Positions 35,265-47,217 of a DNA stretch of 64,000 nucleotides are shown one piece after another. Numbering within the stretch: the first letter of the stretch is position 1; the number at the start of each line of letters is the position of its first letter. Location: positions 930,001 through 994,000 of the forward strand of contig WUJK01000006.1 in the NCBI GenBank assembly GCA_011317545.1, in the 5' to 3' direction. Below the pieces are notes generated by a model, which searched no databases, was not told the origin of the DNA, and saw nothing but the letters and a program-made list of their open reading frames with translations. The position numbers were made by a program, and so were the translations under genes. Source of the stretch: Coniella vitis. Its lineage: Eukaryota; Ascomycota; Sordariomycetes; Diaporthales; Schizoparmaceae.

Positions 35265-38200
35265 TCATTCAACGGGGAGGTCGTCCGGCTCGCCCGTGTC
35301 GGTCGTGACCGTCAGCACGCCCTCTGCACCCTCGCCTTCAATTTTCTTGCCTGCCTCATAGGTGATGCGCCGCCAGCCACACTCTGCAGACGGGTCCTTG
35401 TTCCACTCCACCGTCGGGAAGTAGTGCTCATTCTTCTTCATCGTCACCACCCACGGCACGCTGTCAAACGTCATGGCCTTGAGCCGGAAGTACGTGTTGT
35501 CTGGAATGTCCGTCACGGCTTGGATGAAAGACTCGAGATCCGGCGTCGGCTTGTTATTGACGTGCGTGATGAAGTTGGTCGGGGCCAGACCGTATTGATA
35601 CGCGGGCGAACCGCGCGTCCGCGCAGACACATAGACCTCGCTGAACAGCTTGCTAATCTGCTGGCGTACCGCATGATGCGGTCTATGCAGGATGGCACCG
35701 CAAAAGCTGACTGCCCGGTCTGTCTCGACATCGTCTGCAGCCACAGTCGGCAACCGGATGCGCATCTCCTTGCAGTCACGCACAATAGTGGCGTCGAGGA
35801 ATTCGTTGTCGTACATTACGTCGAGCTCCGAGATGCGCGTAACAAGCTTCTCGTTCAATGTAAGGAGAATGTCGCCTTCAAGCAGGGCCTCCTCAGCCTC
35901 GTTTCGCTCAAACGTTCGTTTGGTGACCATGAAGAGCTGGTGGTGGGAGGTGTTGACCTTGGACACCTGCTCAATCCACTCTTCCGATACGCCCATCAGT
36001 CGAGCTTGCGACATGGCAATCGACCGGAACTCGACTGAGAGCATCCGCAGCTTCGGTATGATGCCCTTCTGTATTTGTGATACAACCGGCAACAGCGTGG
36101 GAGTGGCAAGTCCTAGATGGTATTCCTCATCTCGGTGTGTCGATGGGGACCGCTCACCCAAATACGTGAGCCACAGGGCTTGTACTGTACCGTCTGGCGC
36201 AACAAGAACACCGCTGCCACACTGTCCGCTCAGGCTTGTGTCGACCGTAATAGCATCGACATTGACAGCTCGGTAGCGTGGTGCTCCAGAGTTTGCAGGA
36301 ATAGCCACGGCAAAGATTTCGGTGACGCTTGTGGCAGTGTGGACGACACGTCCAATACGATTATACCCAATAAAGTAAGTCGATGCGCCCTGGCTTATGG
36401 TTGCATCAGACAGCTTTGCACTCTGTACCGGAGCCTGAACAAGTTTCGGGTCATATTGGATGATGGCATAGTTCTGCAGAGGATGCAAGAACACTACCTT
36501 GCCTTCGACGACAATGGAGTCGGCAATAGTGATGGAAATATCGCACAAATCATCTAAGTTTGATAACCCCCCAAGGTCAGCAGTTGTGCAATCATGGTGG
36601 TCAACTAAGGGCAAAAGAAGCAAAGAACAACAACTCACAAGGAACAATAGCCCTCGAGATGACGACCAGACCCTTGTCAGCGTCAATGACCAATCCCATG
36701 CCCCACTTTCGATTCTTTGGAAACCCATCCAACTTGACAGGCATTGTGCAGTTGACATGAACAAAACTCTTGACCAGCTCGGCAACAGCTGGGTGGGAGG
36801 TATGCTCGAGCTGGATAAAAGAAGCCTTTCTGGGCACAGGAGGCACAGGAGGCAAAGCATCCGCCAGGTCCGTAAAGTCCCAGAGACCGGTCTCATCGTT
36901 CCGCACGGCAAGCTTCATCTTGGAGGACCAGTGCCTATCAATGTAAATGATGGTCGTGTTGAGCGTGTGCAAATCCCTAAGATGCTTATACGTCACCACA
37001 ACACGGGCCTTGTCAGGAATCGTCTTGGCAACCTCGATGAAGGTTTCCAGATCCGGCACTTTCTTGTGGTCCAGCGTCTGTATCAGTATGCCATTGTCGG
37101 TGTTATCGAAGCGGAAGGAGCCTGTTGCCTCGCAGATATATACTCCCTTGCAAGCGACACCGTACAAGCGGGCTTGTTGATAAGACAGAGTATGGAAGCT
37201 TCCGCCAGCCACCGACACAAAGCGATCAGGTGTAATCTTGTGCAGGTCACCGACTTCAATTTCCACTTCAATATCCTCGCCACCCCTCTGTAGTAGGAGC
37301 TTGACAGTCTTGCCGACGCTAGAATCCATAACATCGTCGAGAACGGTAAATTGCGTGATCAATTCGCCATTCACTTTGACCAGAACATCGCCTTCCTCAA
37401 TCTTGTTGTGAGATGGGCCTTCTGGAAGGACAATCTCAGCAACCAGCATGTTTGTCTCCTTGGGGAATCGTTGTCGCATTTCAGCCTCCCAGTGGGAAGA
37501 TAGACCAAGGCGTCTGCATTCATCAAATGGCTTCAAGAGGAACTGGCACTGTATATCACCTCTCGTGATGGGCTTGCCCTCTTGCAGGCACTTGAGCGCC
37601 CGCAATGGTCGGTCAAGAGGAAGGAAATAGTCGGTTGAGGCTCCGTCTGCCCTGCCGCCGGCCTGGAGAGCTACCGCGTAGCCATCTATGTCGACAACTG
37701 GACTACCTGACGATCCTCCGCTGGCAGCAGCACTGGCTTGGTAGTAGGACGTGTTGAAATCGCTGTACCCTTCACCATATTCAGGAGCGTTACGGTCCAA
37801 ACGACTGATGACACCGGAAAGAATACTGAGTTTTTCACCAGCATCGTTACCAACGACACGGATTTCGATACCAACTGGAACAAAGCACAAGGCAGAACGT
37901 TAGCATCTCTTTGTGCCAATACACACGAAACGTCCCGGGACCAACCCACCTTTGGCTAGATCAGGCCGTAGCGGCAGGGCCCGAACCGGCATGTACTTGA
38001 TAGCTTTTGGGTCGAACTTGAGGATTCCGAAGTCGTGGACGGGATCTCTGTACACGGGATAAGCGTCCACCTCTTCGTGGTTGTCGAAAATGCAGTATCC
38101 CCAAAATGGACCCGAGCCCACCACGTGTCTGTTGGTGAGGATGTAACCGCGCTCAGCATCGACAACGAAACCGGTTGCTTCCGAGTTGAGGGCTGGGTCC

Positions 38201-38502
38201 GTGTCGAAGCTGCAGGTTTGGCAGAAGCGGATGGATACGACATTGCGAACGACGTTCTCAATGGTCGCCTGCCACTCTTGGCTATCGGGTCCCAAGGCAG
38301 GCAGAGTTTGTAGGGGAACCTCGTCGACAAAATCATGTTCGCGCATGTCAAAGTCCTCGTTTTCCACATCTGGCGTGTTATCCCCTGCAGACTGCTTGCC
38401 GTTGAGCGAAGAACGAAGGTGCTTGGGCGGCCGCCCGCTCTCAATCATCTCGAAGGGAGGCGGCTTGCGCTTCGCGCGCGGAGATGTATTTGAGCCATTC
38501 AT
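35265..38502 (-). CDS. nma111: Nma111, nuclear HtrA-like serine protease
   Basis: Three exons (38502-37950, 37874-36639, 36553-35265) give 1025 residues from the Met in MNGSNTSPRAKRKPPP, the usual Nma111 length and N-terminus. The first protease domain has an intact triad: His126 (TNRHVV), Asp157 (VHDFGIL) and Ser240 (GGSSGSPV). PDZ-like segments follow (EEGDVLVKVNGELITQF), then a second, degenerate protease-like half (SLSGQCGSGVLV) with further PDZ-like repeats, as is typical. The basic KRKPPP near the start may serve nuclear import. In yeast Nma111 promotes cell death under stress and cleaves the inhibitor Bir1. The frame stays open upstream to an ATG at 38937 (1170 residues); the choice of start is discussed in the findings. 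It is divergent from pkc1. Confidence 0.93.
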
Positions 38503-39151
38503 CGCCGCGTCAGATGATGGGTCGACGATGTCCGTGGGCACTTCGGAGTTGGGCAAGGGCGAGGACGTCGTTTGTTGTTGCACTTGGTCAGCCGCGGGCT
38601 GTGTAGCTGAACTCGAGGCTGCAGTTGTGGCGGATGCAGTCGAGGGTTTGGGAAGAGACGAGAAGGCTCGCAGAAGGCTCAATCGAGGTGCAAGGGTCGA
38701 GCAGCGAGAGGCCGCGGCCCAGCGATGGTCAGAAGAAAGGAGAGGCCGCCGATGGTGCCTTGGAGTAGGGCAGAGGGCAGGACAGCGTGAGATGCTTGTG
38801 GTTGGTAGTGATGCAAGTCTGCCAGCTCCGTTGCGTAACGAAGACGCCAACACTGTCTGCATCCAGCAAGGTCCTTCCGCCTCCTGCGACGTCGTGAGGT
38901 ACGGTGTGGACTTGCTAGAGGAGATGGTGGTAGGCAAAGGGCACGGAGAGGGCGCCGAGAGCTAGAGATGGAGTAGTCAAGTTGGAAGAAAGAGGTGCGA
39001 CAAGGCAGCGCAAACACATTTTCCGGGGCAGAAGTACGTTCTACGCAAGATCTTTTGAGGTTTGCCCTTGCGCTGACTACTAGCCTTGAAAGCAGAGGCT
39101 CCAAGGTCCCACTAGCGGACCCTTGCCGCGGCAGGCCACGACAGGGCTCTA

Positions 39152-39158
39152 TTTTATA
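39152..39158 (-). promoter_or_regulatory. TATA-like box of the NMA111 promoter
   Basis: TATAAAA on the minus strand, 215 bp before the ATG at 38937 and 650 bp before the one at 38502. If functional it would place transcription start upstream of both ATGs. Confidence 0.3.
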
Positions 39159-39441
39159 TGAAATAGGCGGCAGACCCGTGGTTTTGGCCACTTGACGAAG
39201 CCGTCACCGGCTTTTGCCATGTCCTGAGAAGCGTGGAAACGTGTTCTTCACGGCCATAGTCGAGGCGGTGATTGTATCAACAAGTGCTCTTGGGTTCCAG
39301 CCAGGAATGGGCGTGGTGGTAGGGTACTGTGACAGGTGCCTTTCACTTACGGTGCTAATTCAGCCTGCCAAGTGCCGCGACCCGGCCTGCCGCCAGGCCC
39401 ACTCCAAGAGGCTTTATTACTATGACATGCAGGATGGCACA

Positions 39442-39452
39442 GTACATAGTAC
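39442..39452 (-). repeat. Dispersed 11-bp element, exact copy
   Basis: GTACATAGTAC in the gap between the divergent nma111 and pkc1 genes. Confidence 0.6.
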
Positions 39453-40880
39453 AACTGGGGAAATCTAGGTTGAGTCGACAAGGTGGCGCCGATATAGGCA
39501 AAATATCAATGCGCGGTCGTCGGACTCCAACGGGCCGCATGGCTGCTCGACACTCCACGGTCAGCTCTAGTGGTCTAGACATCTTGCAGGCATGAAATGT
39601 TCTACATGTATGCACACAATAATGGGCTGATGCCATGTCGTTTGCGCTACACCTTTGCCGTGCCAGAGAGCTGGGACAAGTTCTGGCCCGCCTCTAAATG
39701 AGTTCCACAGCGGCATTGTCACATGTCGTTCATCGGTGCGTATAGAGGGAGCACTTGAAATTTGATGAAGTTTGAACTAGTGCTGACTGAAAGTCATGGT
39801 AATTTCCAAGCAATTACTTATTATACTTGCGCGATATGGTGCAAAATACATGCAAGGCAGTGAGCGATTGGAAGTGAAGTGATGAATGTGAGCTGTAGCC
39901 CTATTGGCGTAGTGCAGGGCCAACGTCGGTTGGTTCACAGTGGGTGATAGGGGGATGGGTGCTGGGCGTGCTGGGAGTTGCCTCTGACAGGCCGTTCAGC
40001 GCCGCCCAACAGCAACAGGCCTCCTGCATACAGCAGCGGCACTGTGCACTCAGGCTGCTGGCTTTATCTTGTTTGCTGCTTGCTTGCGTGGCTGTTTGCC
40101 GTTCTTTACTATGGTAGCTGCTGCGCCCAAGCGAACCTCACACAAAAACCCCGCCATTTCGTTGCTTGCGTTTCCAGCGCACTCCCTCTCGCTGACGACA
40201 TCTCTTCCATAAGGCAATGCGCTTGAGCTGCTGTTCCACCCCCGTGGCTGATCGTACCGCACCGCACTGCACCACTCTGCACTGCACTGCACTGCACTAA
40301 GCTGATTTGCAGGTCCAAACCCCCTTGGTTGGGTTGCCTTTGATCTGCGGTTGAAGCCCAGCGACAGGGTGCCAAAGTTTTGATAGTGGCAGTGGGCAGC
40401 GGCTGCCCTGTCCGTCCCACCATCGGCATCCAGCAGAAAGCCAGCCAGCCAGCAAACTAGCCTGCTACTTGCTAGCCTAGCAGGACAGGCTTGTGAGTGG
40501 GGTCGCCTAGTCGCGGACGACTCGCGGGTGCTTTCCCTGCCTTATAGGTGCGGCTGCTGGGTCCCAAGTGAACCGACTTTCAAAGGAGCTGCAGCTGCTC
40601 CGCAAAGCCGCCAGTCTGACCAGAACAGCCCAGTCTCCGTCCCCGTCCCGTCCACTCAAAGCCCAACTCTCCCAGTCCTCGCACCCAGTCCTGGTGCACG
40701 CTACGAGAAGTCAGAATCGCCCTGGCCCTCGACAACGACGAGTCTGCACTACCCAGGCTGTCGCCCGACGCGACACGACCCTCCTGACCTCGCTGGTCCT
40801 CTTTTCCCCCTCCACCAACCCACATTCTCCTGTCAAACCCCTCTCTGCGCGCCCGTCCGCGCAGGCCCAACACCGCCACC

Positions 40881-43800
40881 ATGAGCGGCGAAGAAGACAA
40901 GATGATGGACATCTACAAAAAGATTGAGCGCGAGAAGGCGCTGATCCAGGCCGCCAATCTCATGCGCCAACAAACAAACAATGACCAGGTCCGGTCGAAG
41001 CTCGACAACCAGATGCGCGAAGGCAAGCGGAACCTTGAATTCTTTGAGGAAAAGCTCAAGGAGCTTCAACTGCGTCAAAGCATGGGCAACGTGAGCGTGG
41101 GGTCTGGCAGCTCCTCTTCTCGACCTCGCGGTATTCGCAATGACTCAGAAGGCCCGCCGATGCCACCGCCCAAAGACGCTTCGGGCATGGCAACATCTGG
41201 AGGTGAGCCTCAGTACAGCCAAATCGGCGGAACTGACTTGATGCCTCCTCGCGGGCCCTTTGCCCAGCCAGGCCCGGGATCCACGCCCAAGCCACGGCCC
41301 AACTTTACAAAGCTCGGTATGCTCCTGTCCTCCTTGTTGCTCCTATCTTGCTATACGGGCTGCGTTATATTCTGGCTCCGGGATCATGCTAACGATATTC
41401 TTCTCTCAAACCAGATCTCATCAAATATGACACCCCCTACCTCGGCCCCCGCATTCAGCTCATGCTGTCCCAGATCCAATTCAAGCTTAACGTTGAGGAG
41501 CAGTATCTCAAGGGCGTGGAGAAGATGGTCCAATTGTACCAGATGGAGGGCGACAAGAAGAGTCGTGCTGATGCCGCAGCTAGAAAAGGCGAGAGCAGGC
41601 AAAAGATTACACTCCTCAAGCAGGCTCTCAAACGATACGAAGAACTTCATGTGGATGTCGATAGCGCCGACAATGCGGATGGTGCGTATCGAAAACCGAC
41701 ATCCTTTCTTTCCAGGTGACTAACCTGCTAATACCATGGTGTGCAGACGATAGTATCAACATGCCGAATTTGCGGAAGCCTCTGTCCGGTCAATTGTCGA
41801 TCAGAGTCATCTCTGTGAAGGATGTTGATCATGCTCCAACTGGTCGTTTTAGCCGAGCGCCTGATACTTTTGTTGCTATCAAAGTCGAAGATCAAGTCAT
41901 GGCCAGGACCCGAGCGACCAAGAACGACAGATGGGAGGCCGAGTATCACACCGTCGAAGTGGACAAGGCAAACGAAATCGAGCTTACGGTCTACGATAAG
42001 CCCGGCGAGATTGCTCTGCCCATTGGATTGCTATGGGTCCGCATTTCGGATATTGCAGAAGAGCTACGTAGGAAGAGGATCGAAGCAGAAATCAACAACT
42101 CCGGCTGGGTTTCGGCCGATAGGATGGGCACCTCAGCGAACACGCAGCAGCAGCAACAACAGCAACCACCCCAGTTCGGGCCTCCTCCCACGTCTCCTGG
42201 CTATCAGAGCCCTCAACCGACCTACCCGCCGCCTCAACAGCCACAGGTGTCGCACGGTGCACAGTCGATTGAAGGCTGGTTCAACTTGGAGCCTACAGGT
42301 CAAATTCAATTGAGCCTCAACTTCCTCAAACAAACAAACAACTTGCAAAAGTTCGATGCTGGTCTCGGACGCAAGGGTGCTGTGCGGCAGCGCAAGGAAG
42401 AGGTTTACGACATTTACGGTCACAAGTTCGTCCAACGGCAGTTCTACAACATCATGCGCTGCGCTTTCTGTGGAGACTTTCTCAAGTACTCTGCTGGCAT
42501 GCAGTGTGAAGATTGCAAATACACGTGCCACACCAAGTGCTACGCCAGCGTCGTCACCAAGTGTATCAGCAAGTCCAACGCCGAGACTGATCCCGACGAA
42601 GAGAAGATCAACCACAGAATTCCCCATCGATTCCAAACCTTTTCCAACCTCACGGCCAACTGGTGCTGCCACTGTGGCTCATTGCTACCTTTTGGCAAAA
42701 AGAATTGCAGAAAGTGCTCCGGTAGGCATACATCCTCCATTATCCTTTCATAAACCTTGTACCCTAGCTGACAGGATATCAGAATGTGGACTTACTGCCC
42801 ACGCTCAATGTGTACACTTGGTGCCTGACTTCTGTGGTATGTCCATGGTCAATGCAAACAAGATTCTCGAGGGTATGAGGAGCCAAAAGCAACGACAATC
42901 TCAAAAGACATCGCTTAGCGAGAGGACATTGCGCTCGAGCGTTAGCAGTCCTCCTAGCTCGCAATCCTCTACTCTATACGACCGGACCAGCATGAACTCC
43001 TACAACCAACCTTCGCCGCAGGCCGCCGAAGCAGCCAGAAGGACATATAGCCAGCAGTCCCCAGAGCTTCTTCAACAAGGTAGCCGGGTATCGACCTCCT
43101 CGGATGCGGCCGCAGCAGCAACACTGGCCATGAGCGGCGCTGTCGGGAGTCAGTCTCCTAGGCCACAGCAGGGTGGCCCGCAAGATTACGCCGGTCGTCA
43201 AGATTCCTTCCCGCGACCAGATCAAGCCCAGGAGGATCCTTATGCAGCCTCGCAATATGGTAGCCCAACGTCACAGCGAAAGTATAATCCTGCGGATTAC
43301 GCCAATGTAAATAACCCACAGTATGGTCAACCTATGCCACAGGCCAGACCTGCTCAGACCCCATTACAGCAACCACAGCAGCCAGCGCAGCAGCAGCTCT
43401 CTTACCAGCAGATCATGCCTGCTCCGATGGCACAGCCAAAGCCTCAGCCTGAACCCGTAGCTTCCTCGCCCGTGTCTTCTACTGCTGTGTCTGCGCCACA
43501 AAAGAAGCCATTGCCTTCCGCCACCGATCCTGGCACTGGCATGCGCATAGGTTTGGACCATTTCAACTTCCTCGCTGTCCTCGGCAAAGGTAACTTTGGC
43601 AAGGTCATGCTGGCAGAGACAAAGAGATCTAGGAAGCTGTATGCCATCAAGGTGCTGAAGAAGGAGTTTATCATTGAAAATGACGAGGTGGAGAGCATAA
43701 GATCCGAGAAGAGAGTCTTTTTGATTGCCAACCGTGAACGGCACCCATTCTTAACCAACTTACATGCTTGTTTCCAGACAGAAACTCGTGTGTATTTTGT

Positions 43801-44721
43801 AATGGAATATGTTAGCGGCGGCGATTTGATGCTTCATATTCAGCGAGGCCAGTTTGGTACTAAGCGTGCTCAGTACGTCTTGCGCATGGTTTGGGGTTGC
43901 CAGGGATTACCGCTAACGTCTTTTCCAGGTTTTATGCGGCCGAAGTTTGCTTGGCCCTCAAATACTTCCATGAGAATGGTGTTATTTACCGCGACTTGAA
44001 ACTTGACAACATTCTCTTGTCGCTTGACGGTCACGTCAAGATTGCAGACTATGGTCTTTGCAAAGAAGACATGTGGTACGGTTCGACAACAAGCACATTC
44101 TGTGGTACCCCCGAGTTCATGGCGCCAGAGGTACGTAGGAGCTTGAGTCGAGAAGTTGTATTGCGTCTTGTGGCTAACACACCTTTCAGATCCTCTTAGA
44201 TAAAAAATACGGGCGGGCTGTGGATTGGTGGGCATTCGGTGTTCTCATTTACCAGATGCTTCTACAGCAGTCTCCGTTCCGTGGTGAGGATGAGGACGAA
44301 ATTTACGACGCTATCTTGGCTGACGAGCCGCTGTACCCGATTCACATGCCCAGGGACTCGGTTTCGATTTTGCAAAAGCTGCTCACGCGGGAGCCAGACC
44401 AGCGACTAGGCAGCGGTCCTACCGATGCCCAGGAGGTCATGAGCCAGCCCTTCTTCCGCAACATCAACTGGGACGATATTTACCACAAGAGAGTGGCCCC
44501 GCCGTTTATGCCGCAGATCAAGAATGCAACGGATACCAGCAACTTCGACTCTGAATTCACAAGCGTCACGCCAGTGCTTACGCCCGTTCAATCAGGTATG
44601 TACCTTGAACATCAAGTCTGTAGGCTTCAGACCCATGAGATTAACTTGTATGATCATAGTCCTTTCGCAAGCGTCACAGGAAGAGTTCCGCGGCTTCTCT
44701 TACACTGCCGACTTTGAATAA
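40881..44721 (+). CDS. pkc1: Protein kinase C, cell-wall integrity pathway
   Basis: Seven exons (40881-41316, 41415-41681, 41747-42721, 42783-43872, 43929-44130, 44190-44595, 44660-44721) give 1145 residues, standard for fungal Pkc1. Domains in order: two HR1 coiled coils that bind Rho1 (about 1-70 and 150-230; YKKIEREKALIQAANLM), a C2-like domain (about 245-380), two Cys/His-rich C1 domains (about 459-508 and 527-575), a long Gln/Pro/Ser linker, and the AGC kinase domain from about 817. The kinase has GKGNFGKV, AIKVLKK, YRDLKLDN and activation loop TTSTFCGTPEFMAPE. The DFG motif is DYG, normal for fungal PKC. The C-terminus keeps the turn-motif (TPVLTPVQ) and hydrophobic-motif (FRGFSYTADFE) phosphorylation sites. 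It acts downstream of Rho1 and upstream of the Bck1-Mkk1-Slt2 cascade at the plasma membrane. Confidence 0.97.
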
Positions 44722-45405
44722 TTCAATTGTAGCCATTTTCTGTTTCCGACACAGCGATGTTTGATATAGGAGCGATTCTTTTGGGCCGTTGTGTGGCCTC
44801 AAGGTGTAGGAATTCTTGACTTCTATGTCTGCTGCCGGATGGATGACTACCCAATGGACAGAGTCAGTATTCAAAAAGCAAAAAAAAAGGCAAGGAAAGA
44901 AGGGGAGATTGTTCCTGTTTTCGACGCACGTCCCTATCCAACAAATATCCGACTTTTGCTGTTGTCAGTTTGCCTTTGGCTTTTGGGAAGCCTGGAGTTG
45001 CCTGCTTGCATCACAAAATGCGTCCTCTTTTTTTCTTGTTTCCCCCTTGCTGCGCGTTTGGATGTAAAAGAGAGGCATCTGTAGGATCACAAAGAGGAAG
45101 TCATGGGTAGATGAAGAAGGGCAACAGGTGCTTTTTTTTTTATTTGCAAAGAGGCGAATAGTATTTATTCTAATAGACCGCGCATCAGCGGATATTTACA
45201 AAGATGCAATGTGTTGTGATTTTCTCTTTCCATTTACGCTTGTACATACATGGTGTACATATGCAGCGTGCTATACACAAGGGAGATAGATGATGACCTT
45301 TGATATATCATGTCGGGTGATCTTGTACCGATGACAGGTACTCTAGATCTGTTTGTTGTTATCCAATTACCCCTCTCCTGCCTCACGTGCTGTCGACGGG
45401 TGGTT
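44722..45405. other. Convergent 3' flanks of pkc1 and She9
   Basis: A 684-bp gap between two stop codons. T/A runs near 44880 and 45130. No gene seen. Confidence 0.6.
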
Positions 45406-47217
45406 CTATGCTCGACGTATGGACATGAAAGCGATACTGATGGCAATGAGAGCGCCAGTAACGAGGCCTTCCAGAGCAATGATGGAGGCATCCCTCATGC
45501 GCAAGTGTATCCACCTTTCGCTGTACAGATCCTCAATAGCCGGTCTCCAACGGCTCGGATCCGCGAGGAACTCTTTCCACCATATGACGATTGGGTGTCG
45601 ATGGAGGTGGTATGGTGGGTATGATGGCTGTGCCTCTGCTTCTGCTTCTGCTTCTGCAGCAACAGTATCAGCAACAGCTGGGGGCATGAATTCCGTTTCG
45701 TCTGTCAGGGATGTGGCGGGAACGGCTTCCGCTCCGGTATCTTCAAGGATGGCTTCTTGCATCTGGGTCCGACCTTCCACGTCTCTTTCAACTGCATCTG
45801 ATGCAATAGCTCCAGGAACAGTTTCGGTGACAGCGGCTTCTGCAGAGATATGAGTAGGAGCAGGAGGCGCCTCGGCGGCGGCGGCGGCAGCAGCAGCAGC
45901 AGCACTAGCCTCGTTCTCTCTCTTAGTTAATGCGTTTCGGACCTCCTCCAACTCCCGACGCACAGCCTCCAGGGCGGCCTTCTCCTCAGCCGCGATACCC
46001 TTCATGAGACGGTTGCGCTTCCACGGCTCGGCGACAAACTGCAGGATGAGAAAGAGAATGATGTTGACGCCCATGAGGCCCCAGGTGCCCCAGGTACTCT
46101 GCCGGCGGATACGGTCACTCCAGATCTGCTCCTCATGGTAACGACGGAGGATGCCGCTGTTGAGGGCCTGGCTCAGGCGCGTGTGGTCGGCCTCGGCCTC
46201 GGTGAGCGCGGCACCGGCGTCGGCAACGGCGGCCTCGAGCTCATGATCCTGGCGGTACAGTGTTGTGAAGCGTTCGAGGTCCGGCGGGGTCCACATGTCC
46301 TTGCGCGCGAGCAGCGTCGTGGTCTCACGCTGCGTTGCGGCGCGTTGCGCGTTGACGGCCTTGTAGTGCGCACGAGCGTGGCGCAGAGTGTCTTGGGCTG
46401 CGGCCAGATCGGCTTCGAGGCGGGCGTTGGAGGCCTTGATGGACTCGATGGCTGAGTAGCCCGTGAGATCATTGAGGGTCTGCGAGGCAACAAAGGCGCG
46501 CGATTGGAGGTTGTCCATGAAGGTGGAGAAGGAATGGGAGAGGGCGGAGCGGCGCGAGTCGGTCTGCGAGGGGAGTTCATGGGTTGACTCTGCGCGTTCG
46601 GACGACGAGGCAGTGGAGGCGGTAGTGGCTTCTGAGGATGGTGGGCTTTCAGCAGGGGCTTCCTCCTTGGGAGTGGAGGCAGAGGTGGTCGACGGCGACG
46701 GAGACCCTGCAGGAGACGGAGGTTTTGTTTCAGAAGGAGGCTGTGCCTGAGAAGAAGGCTCTGGCTCAGGAGAAACAGGAGACGACGATGGTTCTGAGGC
46801 GGGAGTGCCATCCGTATCTCGCTTTGGATCCGCCTCTCCCTCGCGTGCTGTGGCAGGTGGCTGCAGATGGATTATCTTGGGGGGTTCGGTCGAGTAGAGG
46901 CGCCATTGAGTCTGTACACGGAAAGGCAGAATTGGCGAGGAGCGTCGTGAAGCCAATTGGGCATTCGAGAAGCTACTCGAGCACAAGGGCCGTGACCCTG
47001 ATATGACTGCTGGGCCGCTGAGCTGCTTGAGGAGAAAGTTCGACCCTGGCCTGAAGATGGGCCGAGCAGCAGCTACAGGGCCCATCATTGCCGGTTGAGG
47101 GGTGGAATTGGGAGCTGGGCGAGCGTCGGGGTGGACGAGTGGGTGGTTGAGGATGGTCAAAAAGAAGGCCTGGGATGGGCCAAGCAGCAAAAGTCGTCGG
47201 ATGCCACGCCTGCACAC
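45406..47217 (-). CDS. she9: She9/Mdm33-like mitochondrial inner-membrane protein
   Basis: A single exon is open from 47217 (603 residues). The likely start is the Met pair at 47088/47085 (MMGPVAAARPIFRPG), giving about 560 residues with an Arg-rich, acid-poor mitochondrial presequence. After a Pro/Ser/Glu-rich linker comes the conserved core: TFMDNLQSRAFVASQTLNDLTGYSAI, a long coiled coil (SNARLEADLAAAQDTL through TEAEADHTRLSQAL), LRRYHEEQIWSDRIRRQSTWGTWG, a transmembrane helix (VNIILFLILQFV) and a second predicted one near the C-terminus (VTGALIAISIAFMSI). In yeast She9/Mdm33 controls inner-membrane fission and crista shape. An Ala run (about 10) and an Ala/Glu-rich repeat lie between the two membrane segments. 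Confidence 0.88.
   Translation of the reverse strand: MCRRGIRRLLLLGPSQAFFLTILNHPLVHPDARPAPNSTPQPAMMGPVAAARPIFRPGSNFLLKQLSGPAVISGSRPLCSSSFSNAQLASRRSSPILPFRVQTQWRLYSTEPPKIIHLQPPATAREGEADPKRDTDGTPASEPSSSPVSPEPEPSSQAQPPSETKPPSPAGSPSPSTTSASTPKEEAPAESPPSSEATTASTASSSERAESTHELPSQTDSRRSALSHSFSTFMDNLQSRAFVASQTLNDLTGYSAIESIKASNARLEADLAAAQDTLRHARAHYKAVNAQRAATQRETTTLLARKDMWTPPDLERFTTLYRQDHELEAAVADAGAALTEAEADHTRLSQALNSGILRRYHEEQIWSDRIRRQSTWGTWGLMGVNIILFLILQFVAEPWKRNRLMKGIAAEEKAALEAVRRELEEVRNALTKRENEASAAAAAAAAAAEAPPAPTHISAEAAVTETVPGAIASDAVERDVEGRTQMQEAILEDTGAEAVPATSLTDETEFMPPAVADTVAAEAEAEAEAQPSYPPYHLHRHPIVIWWKEFLADPSRWRPAIEDLYSERWIHLRMRDASIIALEGLVTGALIAISIAFMSIRRA

Larger units (their letters stand above)
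38503..40880. other. Divergent intergenic region between NMA111 and PKC
   Basis: It holds the possible N-terminal extension of Nma111 (to 38937), a TATA-like box, an exact copy of the dispersed element (39442), CACTG/CTGCA tandem DNA at 40261-40302, and a C-rich leader before pkc1. No additional gene seen. Confidence 0.5.

Noticed and set aside
43990..44060. Pkc1 as an inactive kinase because it has DYG in place of DFG
   Set aside because: DYG is the normal form in fungal Pkc1 and PKN-type kinases, and all other catalytic residues are present.
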